Part shown: in pieces, positions 1 to 13,908 of the stretch
How the letters are laid out: the number at the start of each line of letters is the position of its first letter
Numbering within the stretch: position 1 is the first letter of the stretch
From: Pholis gunnellus
Taxonomy: Eukaryota; Chordata; Actinopteri; Perciformes; Pholidae
Reading direction: 5' to 3'
Length of the DNA stretch: 64,000 nucleotides
Assembly: GCA_910591455.2 (NCBI GenBank)
Contig: OU342821.1
Coordinates: 13,262,287-13,326,286 of the forward strand
Notes under the pieces: model-generated
Told to the model about the DNA's origin: nothing
Databases searched by the model: none
What the model saw: the letters and a program-made list of their open reading frames with translations, nothing else
Position numbers and translations under genes: made by a program

Positions 1-1502
1 AGGGGTCTTTTTCTCTCCGTGATCCTTTTCTTCAGTTTTTCGCAGCCTAACAGTGCAGACAATGGAAGCACAGACACAGTTGTAGGAAAAATTACTGCTT
101 TACATTTTTCCACTCTGTCTCCTTTTCCTCTCCACCTCTTTGGCATGAAAGGAGGGAGGGATGACAATTTTTTTTTTTCTTCTTCTTCTTAAAAAGGGAG
201 AGAATCGGGGAATGGAGTGTTTGACGGGGGAAAAGGTTGCTGTCGTTAAATATTCTTTTTTAATCAGTGAGAAAACTTTGGTGAGAAAGGCAGGGATGAA
301 AAGGTGGGAGGGGGAATGAAATGAAACATTCTTTTGCTGATCTTGTGCTCAGAGGGAGGAGTAGGCTCGGGCCTTTGTGTGGACAACTAAAACAGCTTTT
401 GTCATAGGGTGCTCAATAAAGGCACAGAGAATATGTGTGAAAACGGAGCACTGGCCTGCAAAGAACCCGCGAAACCAGACCAGGCTTTACCACTGCACCA
501 CTGCTTTACAAAAGCACATCTCATCTCCAGATGAACTGACGCCGACCTACTTGTTTTGTAGTTAAACATTTTCTTTGGGGGAAACTGGTAACACTTTACC
601 AGTTTCCCCCAAAAGAAAATGTTCAGGACACCATTTCAGTGCAGATACATTTTGCATACTGAATGGCTTTTTCCATTTGCACTTTCAGCAGCTTTTAATG
701 GTCACACATATTCCCACCAAATCTTCTGCCCACCGTCTGAACATCCCTTATATTACCTCATAAAGCTGCCCATCAAGCCCATGCGATCAGAGGCGCTAGT
801 GTCTCTCAGCCGATTGATGTAAGAGCTTTGCAGCCTCCACTAGTGACCAGGGATGAAGGGACATCTGTGCCGTTCGCCCCCAGGCTAGGATGTTTCTTGC
901 CATATTCTCTTTACGCAAACATGTGACACTTTCCACTATTCAGCTCGGCCCTCGTGGCAATATATCTAATGAGCGTTTCACTGGCCCCTCAGGGCTCGGT
1001 GTATTAGCTGGACTTAAAACTTCCGGCCTGTGTGTGCGTGCCCCCAGGCCAAACATGGCAGCTTTGGACCAGCTAATGCTGTGAGGGGTTAGGGATAAGT
1101 CTGGGTGGTCAGGAATGGTGATAAACTGCTACCGGGTCAGCGTGAGAGCTGTAGCCCTGCAGAGATAACCATCACATGTTAAGTAACATGAAGGGACGTG
1201 GACACTCTTACTGATGCAGTATAAGGAGTTCAGAAGTATCTGAAGCGCCTTTTGCATCCGATCAACATTTCAGAAACTAAGCCTAGGAAAGTTAAATAAA
1301 TCATTTCTTTATCATTGAATGTTGTTGTTTATCATGCTCACATATAAAGGAAATAACTTAGTTTGAATTCCCAATGACAAAAAATCTCCGTTCTGATCTT
1401 TCTTAATGTGTATTTGACTTTTTTGGCATTAGATTTTGGAATCCGAAAAGGTAAAAACAAAACAGCGGACTGACAAAACTGACAAATGTTGCGAGCACAA
1501 AC
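1..1502 (-). other. ass1 intron after coding exon 8 (partial)
   Basis: This non-coding stretch is the beginning of the intron that follows the exon ending at 1503. The remaining ass1 exons are not in the window. The one structured item is a near-perfect hairpin at 565-623, listed separately. No exon-like ORF with ass1 homology was found here. Confidence 0.8.
565..623. repeat. near-perfect 27-bp inverted repeat (hairpin)
   Basis: The left arm begins AACATTTTCTTTGGGGGAAA at 565 and runs through ACTGGTAA. The right arm ending at 623 is its reverse complement, with a single extra base in an A/T run. The loop is only about four bases (CACT). This is a palindromic element inside the ass1 intron. 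The loop is too short for a typical microRNA precursor. It may be a collapsed inverted repeat of a small transposable element. Confidence 0.85.
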
Positions 1503-4500
1503 CGTTTTGGAACTCTATCTCCAGTACATCGGGGGTGTTGGGAGAATCTGCCGGGTCCTTGGTCATCAGGTACAGGTCAGCCGGAGCATGGGTCTGAAAA
1601 ACACACACAAAAAAAAAAACCACACACATAAACTCACCCTCTCTATTTCACACACCTTAATAATTTCATTTGATAACCAGGACCTTCTGAGACCTCATCA
1701 AACAGCAGTACTGCGGATGGGGAGACTATTGAGCGAGGTGATAACGGACAACTCGAGACATAGCGGGAGAAGAAAAGAGCGGATGATGCGTGAAAAAGGA
1801 AAAACCTGAAAACACCATCAGGAGTCGAGCGAAGACAAAAAAAAAAAAATCAATGTCCCATTTTTCTCCTCTATTTGGTTTCATTTTCCCTGCATGGCCC
1901 TTCACCACAGGGGAAGGCGGGGAAAAGGGGGATGCGGCGAGAGTGGGAACGGACAAAAGGAAGAAATGACTCGCATCCCCAAGAATAGTGAACTTGACAA
2001 GTCAGAGCACACCTGATAGCGTGACAGAATCTATTTGAGCAACAGTGTGTCCTCAATAACATTCTGCTCGTCTGTAAAATCTCAGATCTGCCGATTCTAT
2101 CGTGTAGTTCATCCCTAAAACCGGTCTTCACTTCCTCTAATCTTCCTGTTTTCCAGCTCTGATTTTATGAGTGACATTTCCTCTCTATTTTATTTTCAAA
2201 TGACGAATTTTTGCTAAATGGGCATCACACAACAAAGCCTTAAAGTCCACACCCTAAATCCACTAAAGGCGTCCCGGGTGACAGATGTTTGTCATTTTTC
2301 CAGATGGTGGGAGCCAGGAACGATTTCAGTAAGTCATGGTTTGGGACCTAAAAGAGCGTGGCAGTCTGACGTGTCTGCCCGGCGATGGCCCTCCAACAAT
2401 TACACAGCATTAGGACAACACGATGGCCAATGTCTCCTGAGCTGAGGCAAATTGCAGGGAGACGATGCAAAATAACTACTGGGTGCATTTAAATGGAAAG
2501 CTTTACCAGACACTAAATCATCATACAATAACTAATCGGCATCCGCTCGTCGACAGTCAGTGAAGAGAAAACGAGCAGCGCAATCACTTTCCTTCCTTTT
2601 AACTAAACACCAAAATTGACTGGGAAGGCGCCCGTCTTCCTCTCCTTTATTTTCTGCCTCAGTGCTCTGAAAGATGCCAAATGAGAGCGAGCAGGAGAGG
2701 GGTGAAATGACTACCCTAAAAGGCCTTTTGATGCATACGCTTTGAGGGGGGGAAAGATGGATTGAATATTAAATACTGGGGAATATGAAAGTCTATGCAT
2801 CTTGTGGTGTTATATGCTGGTTGTAAATGATTGGTTGTTGTTTTTAATCTGAAAATAAAACGCGTAATAGTGCCCCTGTCTGTTTAGATTGCAAACTTAC
2901 GTGAAAACTTTTTACATATTACTTCTACGGTTTGTGTTAATCAAATCAAGCAGCTCCACATGAACTCTTTCTACCCAAATAAATGAAAATGTATATTTAT
3001 ATTTCAGCTTTGGATTTATAAAAATTTTGATTTCTGGTTTGGGAATAATATTAATTAACTTCCTGACTTTTATAATATCACTTTGTTCCCTGAGTAAGTG
3101 TCTTTAAACAACAGAAGCATCGAGTGATTAACTGTAGGGCTTAAGAGAAAAGAACAATTTCCACCTGATGAATTAAAAACGCACTTTTAAAATGTATACA
3201 AATGCATGCCTTTGGTTGAGGAACGCTTGAAAACTCATGCATACTCCAACCACGAGAGCTTAAACTTACTATTGGTCTATTGGATACAAAGGGAGAAAAA
3301 AAAAAAAAAAGGAAAAGTAAGGGGAATAGGCTTGTTTCCAGTGAGCCAGAGATCAATGCATTTCAATTCAAACCCCCTGCAGGTGGACTTGTCCCAAAGC
3401 CATGGCCCTGAAAGAGTGGAAAAGGTAGAGGCAAAGAGGGCGGGGGCAGGGGGTATTGGTGGGAAATGGGGCATGAAGCGCACCATCATGTAGCACAGAG
3501 CAGCTCCTTTGGCAGTCTTTGCTTCTGCCATATTGTTGTGCTAAACGTGGCCCATACAGCACAGAAGAAGGCCGACGCATGAACTTAAAGCAAGTAAATT
3601 TCTATCTTTCCACATATTAGTTGCCTCATTGGTTTTCAATCGAAGCCAACGGAGCCAAAAGAGGCAGAGGTGGCGGGAGGGAGAGGGGGGGGGGGGAGGA
3701 AGGGAGGGGAGCGTTGAGAGGCAGATAGAAGAGAAGAGGATGGAAAAAAAAAACATCCTTGGCGCAATGGGTTGGAAATGACGCTTAAATCACCACGTTT
3801 CAAGTCTGTCCTTCTCTTTAAAATGCAAAGATGGCAAATTGAGACAAGAATAAAACAATATACACATGATGTGCCGAAGAGATATCTCTGTTCTTAACAC
3901 CGAGGATGTTTTGGTTAATGTTGGGGCCTCGGCTGAATTTAATGAGGACAACAAGCACTTCTACAAGCTATTGTGACGCCGAGATGGATACAGGGAGCTC
4001 TCGCTAAGTATTACAGGTCAGACCAATCAGACCTGGGGGGGGGGGGGGGGGGGGGGGCAGCGAAGGCACATGACGAAACGCTGACCTCTTTGCTTCAAAG
4101 CACACATTCACATGCATACATACACCTACAAGCCCACTTCCTTCCCCCGCAGGCAGTCTTCGGTCCATCCTTCTTTCCAGGCAGCCATGCGACCAGCAGA
4201 AAACAAGTTTTCATTTCCTCTAGGTGAGCAGAGGCCTGCCGTCACGCTCCTTCACTCCTGGTCAACACGAGCAGTGGCCCATCAGCCCCCTTGATCAAAG
4301 AGCGCAGCGGGCCCGAGGAGGCTCACTGACACGAGCTATAATTAAGACCGAGGTGATGTTTTAATGACTCGGGACGAGTGTCGGGCCGGGCCTCAGGCTA
4401 TACAGGCCCCGACTGCTCATGTGTGGAGAGACGGAGAGAGGAAGTAGTGGGCGAACTGTGGGGTCTGGAGCCATCTATTAATTGGCATATTGCTGATCAA

Positions 4501-7500
4501 ATCTGATGAACATATTAAGAGATGTAGCTTACCAAACAGTAATACAAATCTGACCTGTCAATGCCAACTACGGGTGGGTGATATGCTTTAAATATTCTGT
4601 GATAAGCATTTAAAATGTTACATTGCAATGACGGTATATATCCTACTCTGAAACATTCAACACATTAATAGATAAAATAATAAAGTGGGAATGTAGTGTG
4701 AATTAAATGCAGTCACAAATACACATCCTGTATATCCAATATTGCCATGAAACAGGCCTGTTAACTGTTTTGCAGCATTGCCTACAATGGTCAAAAACAA
4801 GCAAAGACATTGAAGATTTTCGGGCATATAATTCAACCCTGACAACAAAACCACAACTTTATGCAAGAGCACGATTTGCTCAACTTCAACATCAACCTCT
4901 AGCGCAATGCAGTAACTGCTAATACTATTGAATGTGACCATATGGACATGATAACAGATAGCCGAAGTTTGCCGTGGGCGCATGTCTTCACTTAGGTTAA
5001 TGCTGCCAGATGGAGGTGAGTAAATACAAAAAAAAAAAAAGTCACCATTGTGCTACAGGCAAGGTGGTTCGGGGTTATCAGGAAGGATACCGTGTTAATC
5101 ATAGAGTAACCTGAACTCTGCTGACTCTTATCTACAGGAGAACATATGAGCGACCATTCGGACATTTCCTAATCTGCCGGTGTTGAGCAGAGAGGGGCTT
5201 TTGTGTCGCATGTGGGGTTCGAATAGTTGAGGTCCGCTCTGAGCCTTCGGGGCTGTAACTGGAGAGAGAGGCCGATACAGAGGGGAGATACTAAGAACAA
5301 GATGACCTCTTTCAGGTGACCCGATCAAAATCTGTCATGTTGGTTTGAGCATTTTGGTTCGAAATTCATTATGTTGCTGGTTACTTTTTGTCAATTCGCA
5401 TTTGCATTCATTTACTGCTTTAAATTGCATTTAAATGAGTGTTAAACCTGGGGATTATGTTTAGATATAGTGTTGTTGTGATGTTGTGATGTTTACTCTG
5501 ACCCTAATTAACAAACTTTGTAAAAAAAGGACCAATTGCCGGAGGGGGAAGAGGTTGTGGCTACTGAAAACCACTCAATAATCACAGCTTGTTCAAAGTT
5601 CAAAATATCATATTGTGCCCTGGGTAATGTATTCAAATCCTTTTACCACTCTGCACCCCTGCACCATAAATATTTCATTGTATTTTTATGCCATTAATCG
5701 ATTCAATATTGGAGTAAATGGTCCAAAACAAAAACCCCTGAATGAACAATACTGTCATCATACATCGCTATGCTATTGAGCCGGTCCGTCTCATTCTTTT
5801 TAAAACATTTCTCCACAGGCCGACCAATAAAGAGGCAGCGGAGGGGTGGGAAAGGGACGGAGAGAGGGAGAGATAGAGGTCTGTGAGTTACAGTGGCCCT
5901 GCCCCTGCATCTCCACTCCACCAGCGCGGGACCCCCTCGCCTCCATGTGACACCCCGTCCATTGGGGACTCATCTGTCTGGTGCGCTGCCTTTGTACTTT
6001 ACTGTTACTGGTGACATTTTGGTGTCACGGTGTCACGATGAAATGGCTCCCCTCCCACGTCGCAGCCCGCGGCGCCGCAACCAGTGGAACAATGAGGTCC
6101 CGAGGAGTTGGGGCTGGAACTCAGGAGGCCCCAGCTGGGCGCAACGCCCTAACCCTTCCCCCCCACCCCCCCTCCCCGGCTCCCATGAAATCGGAAATTA
6201 GTCGAAGCGTTGCTGACGACAAGTCAGTGTCTGTGTGTCCCGGGCTCTTCCCAGGGCCCGGCGAAGACCCGGGGTGAGGAGATACACAGACACAGACACA
6301 GCGACCAAGGGATGGGAGCTTTTGGGGTCACCGGGGGCAACCTGTATGTACTGCTTTGACCCCCGACCCCAGCAGAGATCAAACTCTGCCTCACCCGTGG
6401 AAATGTGGGAGAGTGAGCGGTGTTGGTCTCTGCTGGTGCTGGCATGGGTCAGCAGACAGCAGCTTTACTGCCGTGATGTTTTTTTTACTGTCACTCCAAG
6501 TGGATGATGCATTTTAACAGTAAAAATAAAAAGGTGTATTATTTTTGTCTGTCTGCTGGTGTGGAAATGACAGCGAACATTATGTGTGTATGAGAGGACA
6601 AAGGGGATTTTTTTTTTTGCTGTACTCAGTGGAAAACTGTTCCAATTTTAAAATCTATTTCTGTGCTTCGATGACAAATGTTCCGTGTAATTTTGTCGCC
6701 GATTGTTCTATTTGTTTTAGCACTAGATTGATAATGATGAAGTAGTATCAAAGATTTATAAAAACAGGTACTGATCTGATGAAGACATCGACTGTCCAGA
6801 TTTTTTATGTAGAATCCAAAGACGTTTGATCTAAAACTGTTCAGGTTTATGTTTTCACCATCACAAATGGTACAAATGTCTCCCGTTCAGTTTTTACAGG
6901 TTCTTGAATGATGGCGTCAGTGATTAGATATATAAATAAAGTCAGTATTGTCAGTGTGAAATATTAATATGAGTAACTTTCTTGGTATTCAACCAGTGCT
7001 TCTTCATATCAGCGTTGACTGTATACGCAAAGGCATTTCTGAAGTTACCATAAATGTGTGCGTGTCATTAATATACCAGCACATCACACTCCAAAGGGTG
7101 AAAGGGAAAAACTATAAATAGAACACATTTTTGTTCAGGAATTTGTGGACATTGTGAACTGGTCTTACCTTGGGATTCTCCAGGATGCCAGACTCATAAC
7201 TGTAAAGAATCACAATTCAGTAAATGACTGATAAAAAATGATAACATATTGAAAGAGGCTAAAGAAGGTGCATCACACCAGGCCTACCCACCTTATATGC
7301 ATGAGGTTGGCGTCCATGCTCCAGGGGGCCTGAGGAGTGACGGGCACAGGGATGCCATGTTTCTGCAGTTTGACAGAGAAAGCTTTTGTTATGTTACATA
7401 TTTACCTGGAAGCTAACTGCACCTGAAGGCTAGACACTATATATCAGAGTGGAGAAAAGTTCACAATACGAGGAACCAAGCACACTATTTCCAGAGGCTA

Positions 7501-10500
7501 GGGTTTGTTTTTGTGTAACCAAAACAAAAAAAGACATTTTTTGATATGTTCAAAGGAAAAGTCAACAATTCAGTGTTTTAAGATTGTGTGATTTCACAAG
7601 TACTCCAGATGCCAACAAGAGAGAGGTGTTCACTGAAACATGACCACCCTCTAGTGGGGAAAACTGGTCAAACCCACCATCTAACAGGAGCATATGGACA
7701 AACCGCCCATAACTGTGTGTGTGGTCTGAATAACACAAGTCTGAGAAAGTTTACGTTAACTGTACATATAATCATAAGTGTGAAATTAAATGACGAGAGA
7801 GTAGGGATGTAATAATATATTTTTCACTAAAGATATCTAAAATCAATACACGTGGTGAAGGGATTTAAGGATTACATTTTTTGTTAAAAACTATTGAGGT
7901 TTGTCAACACATATAGATAAAACTTGATCTCAGGCTGGATACAGAATTTAAAAATAATTACTAATGGAGGAAAGGAAATAAATATTGGGAGGGTTGTACC
8001 ATAAAATGAGAGCTATATACGGATACAGCATAAGTACAGGAGAGTATTCAGTAAGTAGAAACTAAATCTATACAATTAAGAGGTACGCGAGTTTTATACG
8101 ATACCCAAGGCGGATATTTCTGGTTTAATGTAATCACTGCTTTTATTTTAATATGCTGCTGATAAACCATCCCAAATGCTTCAGACAAAAGAACAAATTG
8201 ATACTTTTATAACCTTAAATGTTTATCTGTGACAAAAACAGTACTTTCATCTGTGACAAGTTGTTGTCGTTAAAACAATATTAGGTTATTACTTTGTGCT
8301 GCTTGGACATTTTATTAGACCCTATGGTGAATCAATAATTCCAATTCATTGATAGATTTCTTAATAATGACCGTAATCTTTCGTTGGCAGCAGTAGACAC
8401 CACCAAATTTAACTATTATGTCAGATTTCGACAAACAGACTGACGGCGTTACCTTTGCATATTCCATCAGGTCTAATCTCCCCCGGAAGCGGTTGTAGAA
8501 AGCAGGGATCCTCCACGGTGCAATGATCTGAACAGCACCAACAGAGAGAGCGAGAGAGAGAGGGAGAGGGAGGGAATCAGTCCGGCTGCAGCACCATCAT
8601 CATGTCAACAGATGCGGCTTCACACAGTACAGACCATAACCTCCATGCAGTAAAACAGCCAACTTACTTGAACTTCAGGGTAGAGGGCGTAGCATGTGAG
8701 CTCAAAACGGATCTGGTCATTGCCCTGCAAAACACAAACACAACAGCTTTTTACAGTAACAGTAATTTAATTATTAATTAAATTGTTTGTCTGCGAAATT
8801 GTCAGAAAATGAAGTGTTTTGCTATTTCCCAAAGCCCAAGTTGACATATTTAAAAAGTTGATTTATGCAACCAACTGTCTGAACCCCAAATTCCCCCCCA
8901 AAAATTCCCTCAAACAAATTATACAAATTGTTGCAGATTATTTTTCTGTCAATCGGCTAATTGATTAATTGCCTAACAATTCAGCACTAGCGGTTGAGCA
9001 GTGATGTTTCCAGTGTCTCGGTCTCTTTCATCATTAATCAGTTTCAAGATGAAAACAAAAACATAAAGGAAGCAAGCTGCATTCTCTTAATGATCACGAA
9101 TAAAAACAAATTACATAAAAAATAAATATGATATTGTAAATGTATGATCTGGTATCTGTCTCCATCTAGTGGCAGAATGTGGACACTGCATTTACGACTG
9201 ACAAGTAGAAATAATACAAAAATATTTGTAAAAAAAAAAAGTACTACTACGATTATACTACTACTATATAATTTAACTTAAACTATAAGAACCTTGACCG
9301 CACACAGACATTTGTCTGCAGCTTACACAGCATGTGTTAGATGAAGAAAAGTTATTCTGACCAAAAGAGAGGAGATACAGTGAAGTCTTTAACCAATCAA
9401 CAACAGTGTGAATCAATGTGCTATTATAATCATTATAATTATCATTATATTGTCATTTTGTATTTAAAAAACTACAGCTTAGATCACTGTGATACATAAG
9501 AGCGCCCTAAGCTAAGTTGTTATCTTAACAAGCTCTTAATATTCCTCTGGACAGCACAATGTATGAAACTGACTCAACACATATTACTAGTTTCCACGTT
9601 TACATCACTCTGGAATCATTTATTTATCTTCCAGGTGTAAGTTGAAATAGAGAATGCCGTGCTGATCCACAGCCTATCAGGAGGTAAAACATGCCAGTAT
9701 GTCCTGGTGACACATGAACACAGCCAACACGGCATGAGGAAATACAGATCTTTGGAACGAGGTGCCGGTCCACAAACTTTACTGAAATGACAACGTGAAA
9801 GGCTTACAGATAAAGTCTCCCGGCTCAAATTAAACCTTTTTCACTCACTGCTCACGCATACTAATCAGAAAGCTATTCAACAGCCCTCCAAAGCAAAGAA
9901 AACACATTTGCATTTTCCTTTTGACTTGTTTCATTTAGCCGACGGTTCGGTGCAGACGATAGCGATAATAACACCCGTCTCGGGTTTGCAGTAAACATCT
10001 ATTTTCTTTTCATTGAATATATGACGAAAGAAAATGATAGTTTCTGAGTGAAGGAGCGCTGTGGCTCTGATGAGGGTATAGATTTCTGAGTTAAAAGTTA
10101 ATGTTCAACCCTGCAAACATGTGGCCTGAATCCTGTTGTCCAGACTATGGACAGTGACCTTACTAGTTAGAAAAACACTGGCATGAGGGCCTCCTCTGGG
10201 ATCAGCCACACAGCATGTTATCACAATGTTGAGGGTTTAATTCCAGTGTACGAAACTGGTCTTTAGTTCTGCATCATCCCCCCCAAACTTACTCTCTTCT
10301 GTCCCAGCTCCAGTATAAAGGAAATTAAATGTAATTATTCTTTAAATAGATTTCATTTGGGTTGGGGATTCAGTCATACGAGCAGATTATTGGACAGTCT
10401 CCTTCCTCAGAGTTAGTCTCTTGTCTCCGCGTCTGGTTTACCTTTCCTGTGGCACCGTGGGAGACGAACTGGGCACCCTCCCTGCGTGCAATCTCGACCT

Positions 10501-12211
10501 GCCGGCGGCCGATGCAGGGCCGAGCTACGGCGGTGCCCAGCAGGTATCGGTCCTCGTAGACGGCATTGGCCTGAACGGCGGGCCAGATGAAGTCCTCCAC
10601 AAACTCTGAACGCAGGTCTTCGATGAAAACCTACACAAGTACAGACGTCAGGACACAGGGTTTAGTGTTATGTCTTCTTTTTTTTCTGTGAGAAATATTG
10701 AATGATAGCTTTCCCTTCTAAGAAAAGAAACAACTGATGATTGTTTGCCACAAAAGAGCTTTGTGTCAATGCAAGGATGTGATGTGAACGCAGAAAACAG
10801 CAGAATAAAATAGCTACTGATTTCCATTCATCACAGCATGCTTTAACATTGTACTTTAAGATCCTGAAAACTTGCTTTTGGTCATTGTCATTGCATGTTA
10901 AGGCCATAGAGAACATTTTGAAAAAGATCTGATATCGAGACAGAACCGAGCAACAAGATATTTCATTCATTCCGTCTCTTACCTTCTTTGCGCCGAGATT
11001 TTCTGCCTTTTTCCGGGCAGCTTCAAAATCTTCCTCTTGCCCAATGTTGGCCTAGAGAGACACACAAATGTAATTGCACATCAAAGTGACTCCTTTATAT
11101 GCATTGTCCCAAACACTTGCATCTGAAACTAAACTATGCAGCTCCTACGGAACGAAACGCACGCCCTCCGTGTATGAACATGCCGGCTCATGACTGTGCA
11201 AGCATTAAACCTGCCAATCGACAATCTTGTAATTCAGATCACGTCTGTTGAGACGCTGCAATCACCTCACGGCGGCAACCGAGCACGAACTTTGATCTCC
11301 TGAGCTGAACAAGGAAATATATTCCTGCAATGATGTGATACTAGTAAAGAAACCAGACAAACCTGCAGGTTAACACTAAACTGTGCTTGTGATATTTTCA
11401 GTACTTTAATTTCAGTGCAGTAGATTAAGGAGTCACATTTGATGCAGATTACAAAACCTCATTATGACATTCAGCTTGTGAATTACACTTCTTGCATATC
11501 CGGTGCTTTGCATGATTTTATCTTACATATATATACACAGATATCGCAAAGATATCCAGGGAAAGCCATAAGCAGTTATCATTGTGCATTTCTGCCTGAC
11601 TGTTTGCTGATGCAATCGTCTCCGACAAGTCGAAGCGAGTGCATCGTGTCATCAGAGACAATCAATTATGAATCGGCTCAGCGACTGCTATTCTTCTTCT
11701 GCTCCCCTGGAGAGCCAAAAAGAGTTGGAGGGCTGCACGTCACTTATCACAGCAGTGAACTACAGACAATCACCCCCCCCCCCCCCCCCCTACACACACA
11801 CTACGACACACAAAGCCACTGAATGCAAAGTTAGACAACATGAAAATCTGCCTGCTTTGCACTTCTAAATTGCCTCCTGGCAAAAACTAAATCCAGCTAC
11901 AGTTGTGCTGGCATTATGAATGTTGTCCATCCTGTGTGGTTGATAATTAGCTGTTAATAGCTCCGATTGTTTTTTTGGGGGGAGGGAACGCCCCGTATAT
12001 CTGGTTGTGTCAGCTTCCTGAAAACAGTCAACTGTAAAACTTCAGAGATGCATGACATGGAAAAGCAGCTGGTTGGAAGCACAGACACAGACTGGTCTCT
12101 AAACCTTACCAAGTACGTGATTACATCGTAGCCCTCTTCCTTCAGCCAGACCAGAATACAGGATGTGTCCAGTCCACCGCTGTAGGCCAGAACCACCGTA
12201 CCTTTAGACAT
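1503..12211 (-). CDS. ass1: ass1, argininosuccinate synthase, coding exons 1-8 (3' part outside window)
   Basis: The enzyme condenses citrulline and aspartate with ATP to argininosuccinate, AMP and PPi (cytosolic; urea cycle, arginine and NO-citrulline recycling). Coding exons read 12211-12110, 11051-10983, 10630-10442, 8724-8668, 8527-8453, 7362-7292, 7199-7169 and 1593-1503, all GT-AG with matching phases: 685 nt, about 228 of the usual ~412 codons. The N-terminus MSKGTVVLAYSGGLDTS carries the SGGLDTS PP-loop that binds ATP (residues 11-17). Further family blocks are YLLGTAVARPCI and SHGATGK/GNDQIRFEL (citrulline/aspartate site, split by an intron) and APWRIPAFY. The start is the Met that matches human MSSKG, one Ser shorter; the exon has 32 nt of 5' UTR after its acceptor at 12244-12245. 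The last visible exon ends mid-glycine codon at 1503 (donor GTTTGT), so the rest lies left of position 1. Identity is by recalled human protein; very sure. Confidence 0.96.
1594..7168 (-). other. ass1 intron between coding exons 7 and 8
   Basis: A 5.6-kb intron bounded by the donor after 7169 and the acceptor before 1593. It contains G-only runs at 3685-3696 (12 G) and 4035-4057 (23 G) and a GC-richer part at about 5820-6450 with no recognisable coding sequence. The short ORFs here have no family resemblance or splice context. Confidence 0.8.
11773..11790. repeat. poly-C tract (18 C)
   Basis: An uninterrupted run of 18 C in the ass1 intron between coding exons 1 and 2. It is followed by a short CA-rich stretch. 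Confidence 0.9.
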
Positions 12212-12825
12212 GATGAGGGCTTTGAGTCCAACACGTGGAGAAGCTGAGAAAAAGGCAGAAGAGAAGAAATGAGTAATGAGTAGGGACTCCATTATATTAG
12301 TCACTAGGTGGGGAGGAAATGCCAAATCAGTGACATACGGTGAGGTTCGTGGCTGGTGAGGCAGTTGACTCTTTCTGAGTCAGATTTACAAATATATGAG
12401 CCCAATATAGAGTAGCTTAAATCACCATTCAACTGGCAGCTTGCACATTGACTACTGGTTGTTTTTCATATTTCATATCAGCATAGGTAAGCTACATATT
12501 TGATTCCTGTTTTTTTGAGAATTGTTAAAGCTTAGATATTTAATCTTCAATGTTTGCGGTCAAAGCACAATATAAGAAGAAGAAGAGAAGTGTAGAAGCG
12601 CAACGGAACTACAAGCATGGACCCGACCCGTCCGCTCTCGCGCGCCCCCTTCATTGAGGCAGAGGTAGTTTGCCTCCCCTCTGTGCTTCTTCACTGCGGT
12701 TTAATGTCAGATCAGCAAGACTAAATATGTTCTGTTATACATGACCTATTCTATGGAAAGAAAGGACGTATAATACAAGTGTCAACAAATAATACAGTGG
12801 TGACAAACAATGAGAAAGCAACAGG

Positions 12826-13908
12826 TATGAAGGTAAATCACTGTCAAAATCCGAGAGCGATAAGAAATAAGATCCATGTGCGCGCGTATTTTACTTTGAT
12901 GAGCGCTTTTATACCACTCCAAAGGTCGCTCGAGAAGCTTAAACCTGTTCGCTCGCGAAACTTTATTCTGGCTCGCGAGTAGTTTTTCTTTTTGACAGTA
13001 AGTGGGCGGACGCAGTCTCCATTGTATCTCTACATCTGATTGTTTACAATCCTCGTCTTTGGATAAACTGGATATCACTCTGACGCAGGCGCCAGGGGGA
13101 GATTTTCAGATTGCACTACAGGTCAGGGGCAAATAATGTACATTTTACTGCACGGGTACTTTTACTTTCTGCACTTAAAGTACATTTCGCTGATAATAAC
13201 ATACTTGACTAAGGTTTTGAATGCAGGTATTTTACTCGTAGGGGATTATTGTTTCAACAGTATGGTATTAGTACGTTTACTGCAGTGAGGATCTGAATAC
13301 TTTTTCATCCACTAACTACTTGTCAGTGATTTAACAGTTAATATACAAACAGTGGTCCCTAACCTTAGCTCCAGATCTTTGAGCAGGTCCAAATTGTTGC
13401 TCATATTATATACAACTACATTATATCTCTTCTGTAAACACAACAGTATGATTAAATATGATCACATCATGTTTTAATCAATTAAGATCAAAGAGTGTCT
13501 TTGAGCTGTTTGTCACAGTTTGACTATCAAACACACATTGTCTGTAATATAATGATGGAGTGAATTCAAAGCAAATGTAGTGGCAATGTAGTGGAGTAGT
13601 GTTTAGTGGCGGATTGATAACCACCTCTAACAGACCTGGCGTCTGTGTCAGTGATATCCGGTTTATCCAAAGACGAGCATTGTGACCAATTGGATGTAGA
13701 GATACAATGGAGACTGGGTCCGCCCATTTACTGTCAAAAAGAAAATCTACTCGAGAGCAAGCAGAATAAAGTTTCGCGAGCGAAGAGGTTTAAGCTTCTC
13801 GAGCGACTTTTGCTCGCGCGAGACGGACCTTTGCTCGCGGAGTGATATAAAAGCGCTCGTCAAAGTAAAATACGCGCGCGCATGGATCTCATTTGATTTG
13901 CCTTCATA
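12826..13908. mobile_element. foldback-type element, copy 1 (about 270-bp inverted arms)
   Basis: The left arm, about 12826-13096, reappears inverted at about 13634-13908. Shared blocks, in order from the outside, are TATGAAGGTAAATC, GCGCGTATTTTACTTTGA, GAGCGCTTTTATA, TCGCGA-rich palindromic stretches, CTTTTTGACAGTAA, GGGCGGAC, TGTATCTCTACATCTGATTG and GATATCACT...GCCAGG. The right arm lacks about 20 bases found in the left (around CTGTCAAAATCCGAGAGCG). No transposase was seen between the arms; the 540-bp core contains a hAT-like repeat. A second copy of the arms lies at 19209-20452. The structure is that of a non-autonomous foldback DNA element; the superfamily is not identified. Confidence 0.75.
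13128..13325. mobile_element. teleost hAT-like non-autonomous repeat (fragment)
   Basis: The sequence contains ACTTTTACTTTCTGCACTT, AAGTACATTTCGCTGATAAT, GGTATTAGTACGTTTACT and GATCTGAATACTTTTTCATC, and ends TCCACTA. I recognise these phrases from a very common repeat of percomorph genomes with CAGTGGTGGA-type ends, hence the hAT-like label. It sits in the core of foldback copy 1. The classification is from memory and not searched. Confidence 0.6.

Noticed and set aside
5210..5235. tRNA B-box-like GGTTCGAATAG
   Set aside because: No matching A box or cloverleaf stems around it.
5893..6277. Overlapping Pro/Arg-rich ORFs in a GC-rich patch
   Set aside because: Inside an ass1 intron, no splice context or family resemblance; composition explains the open frames.
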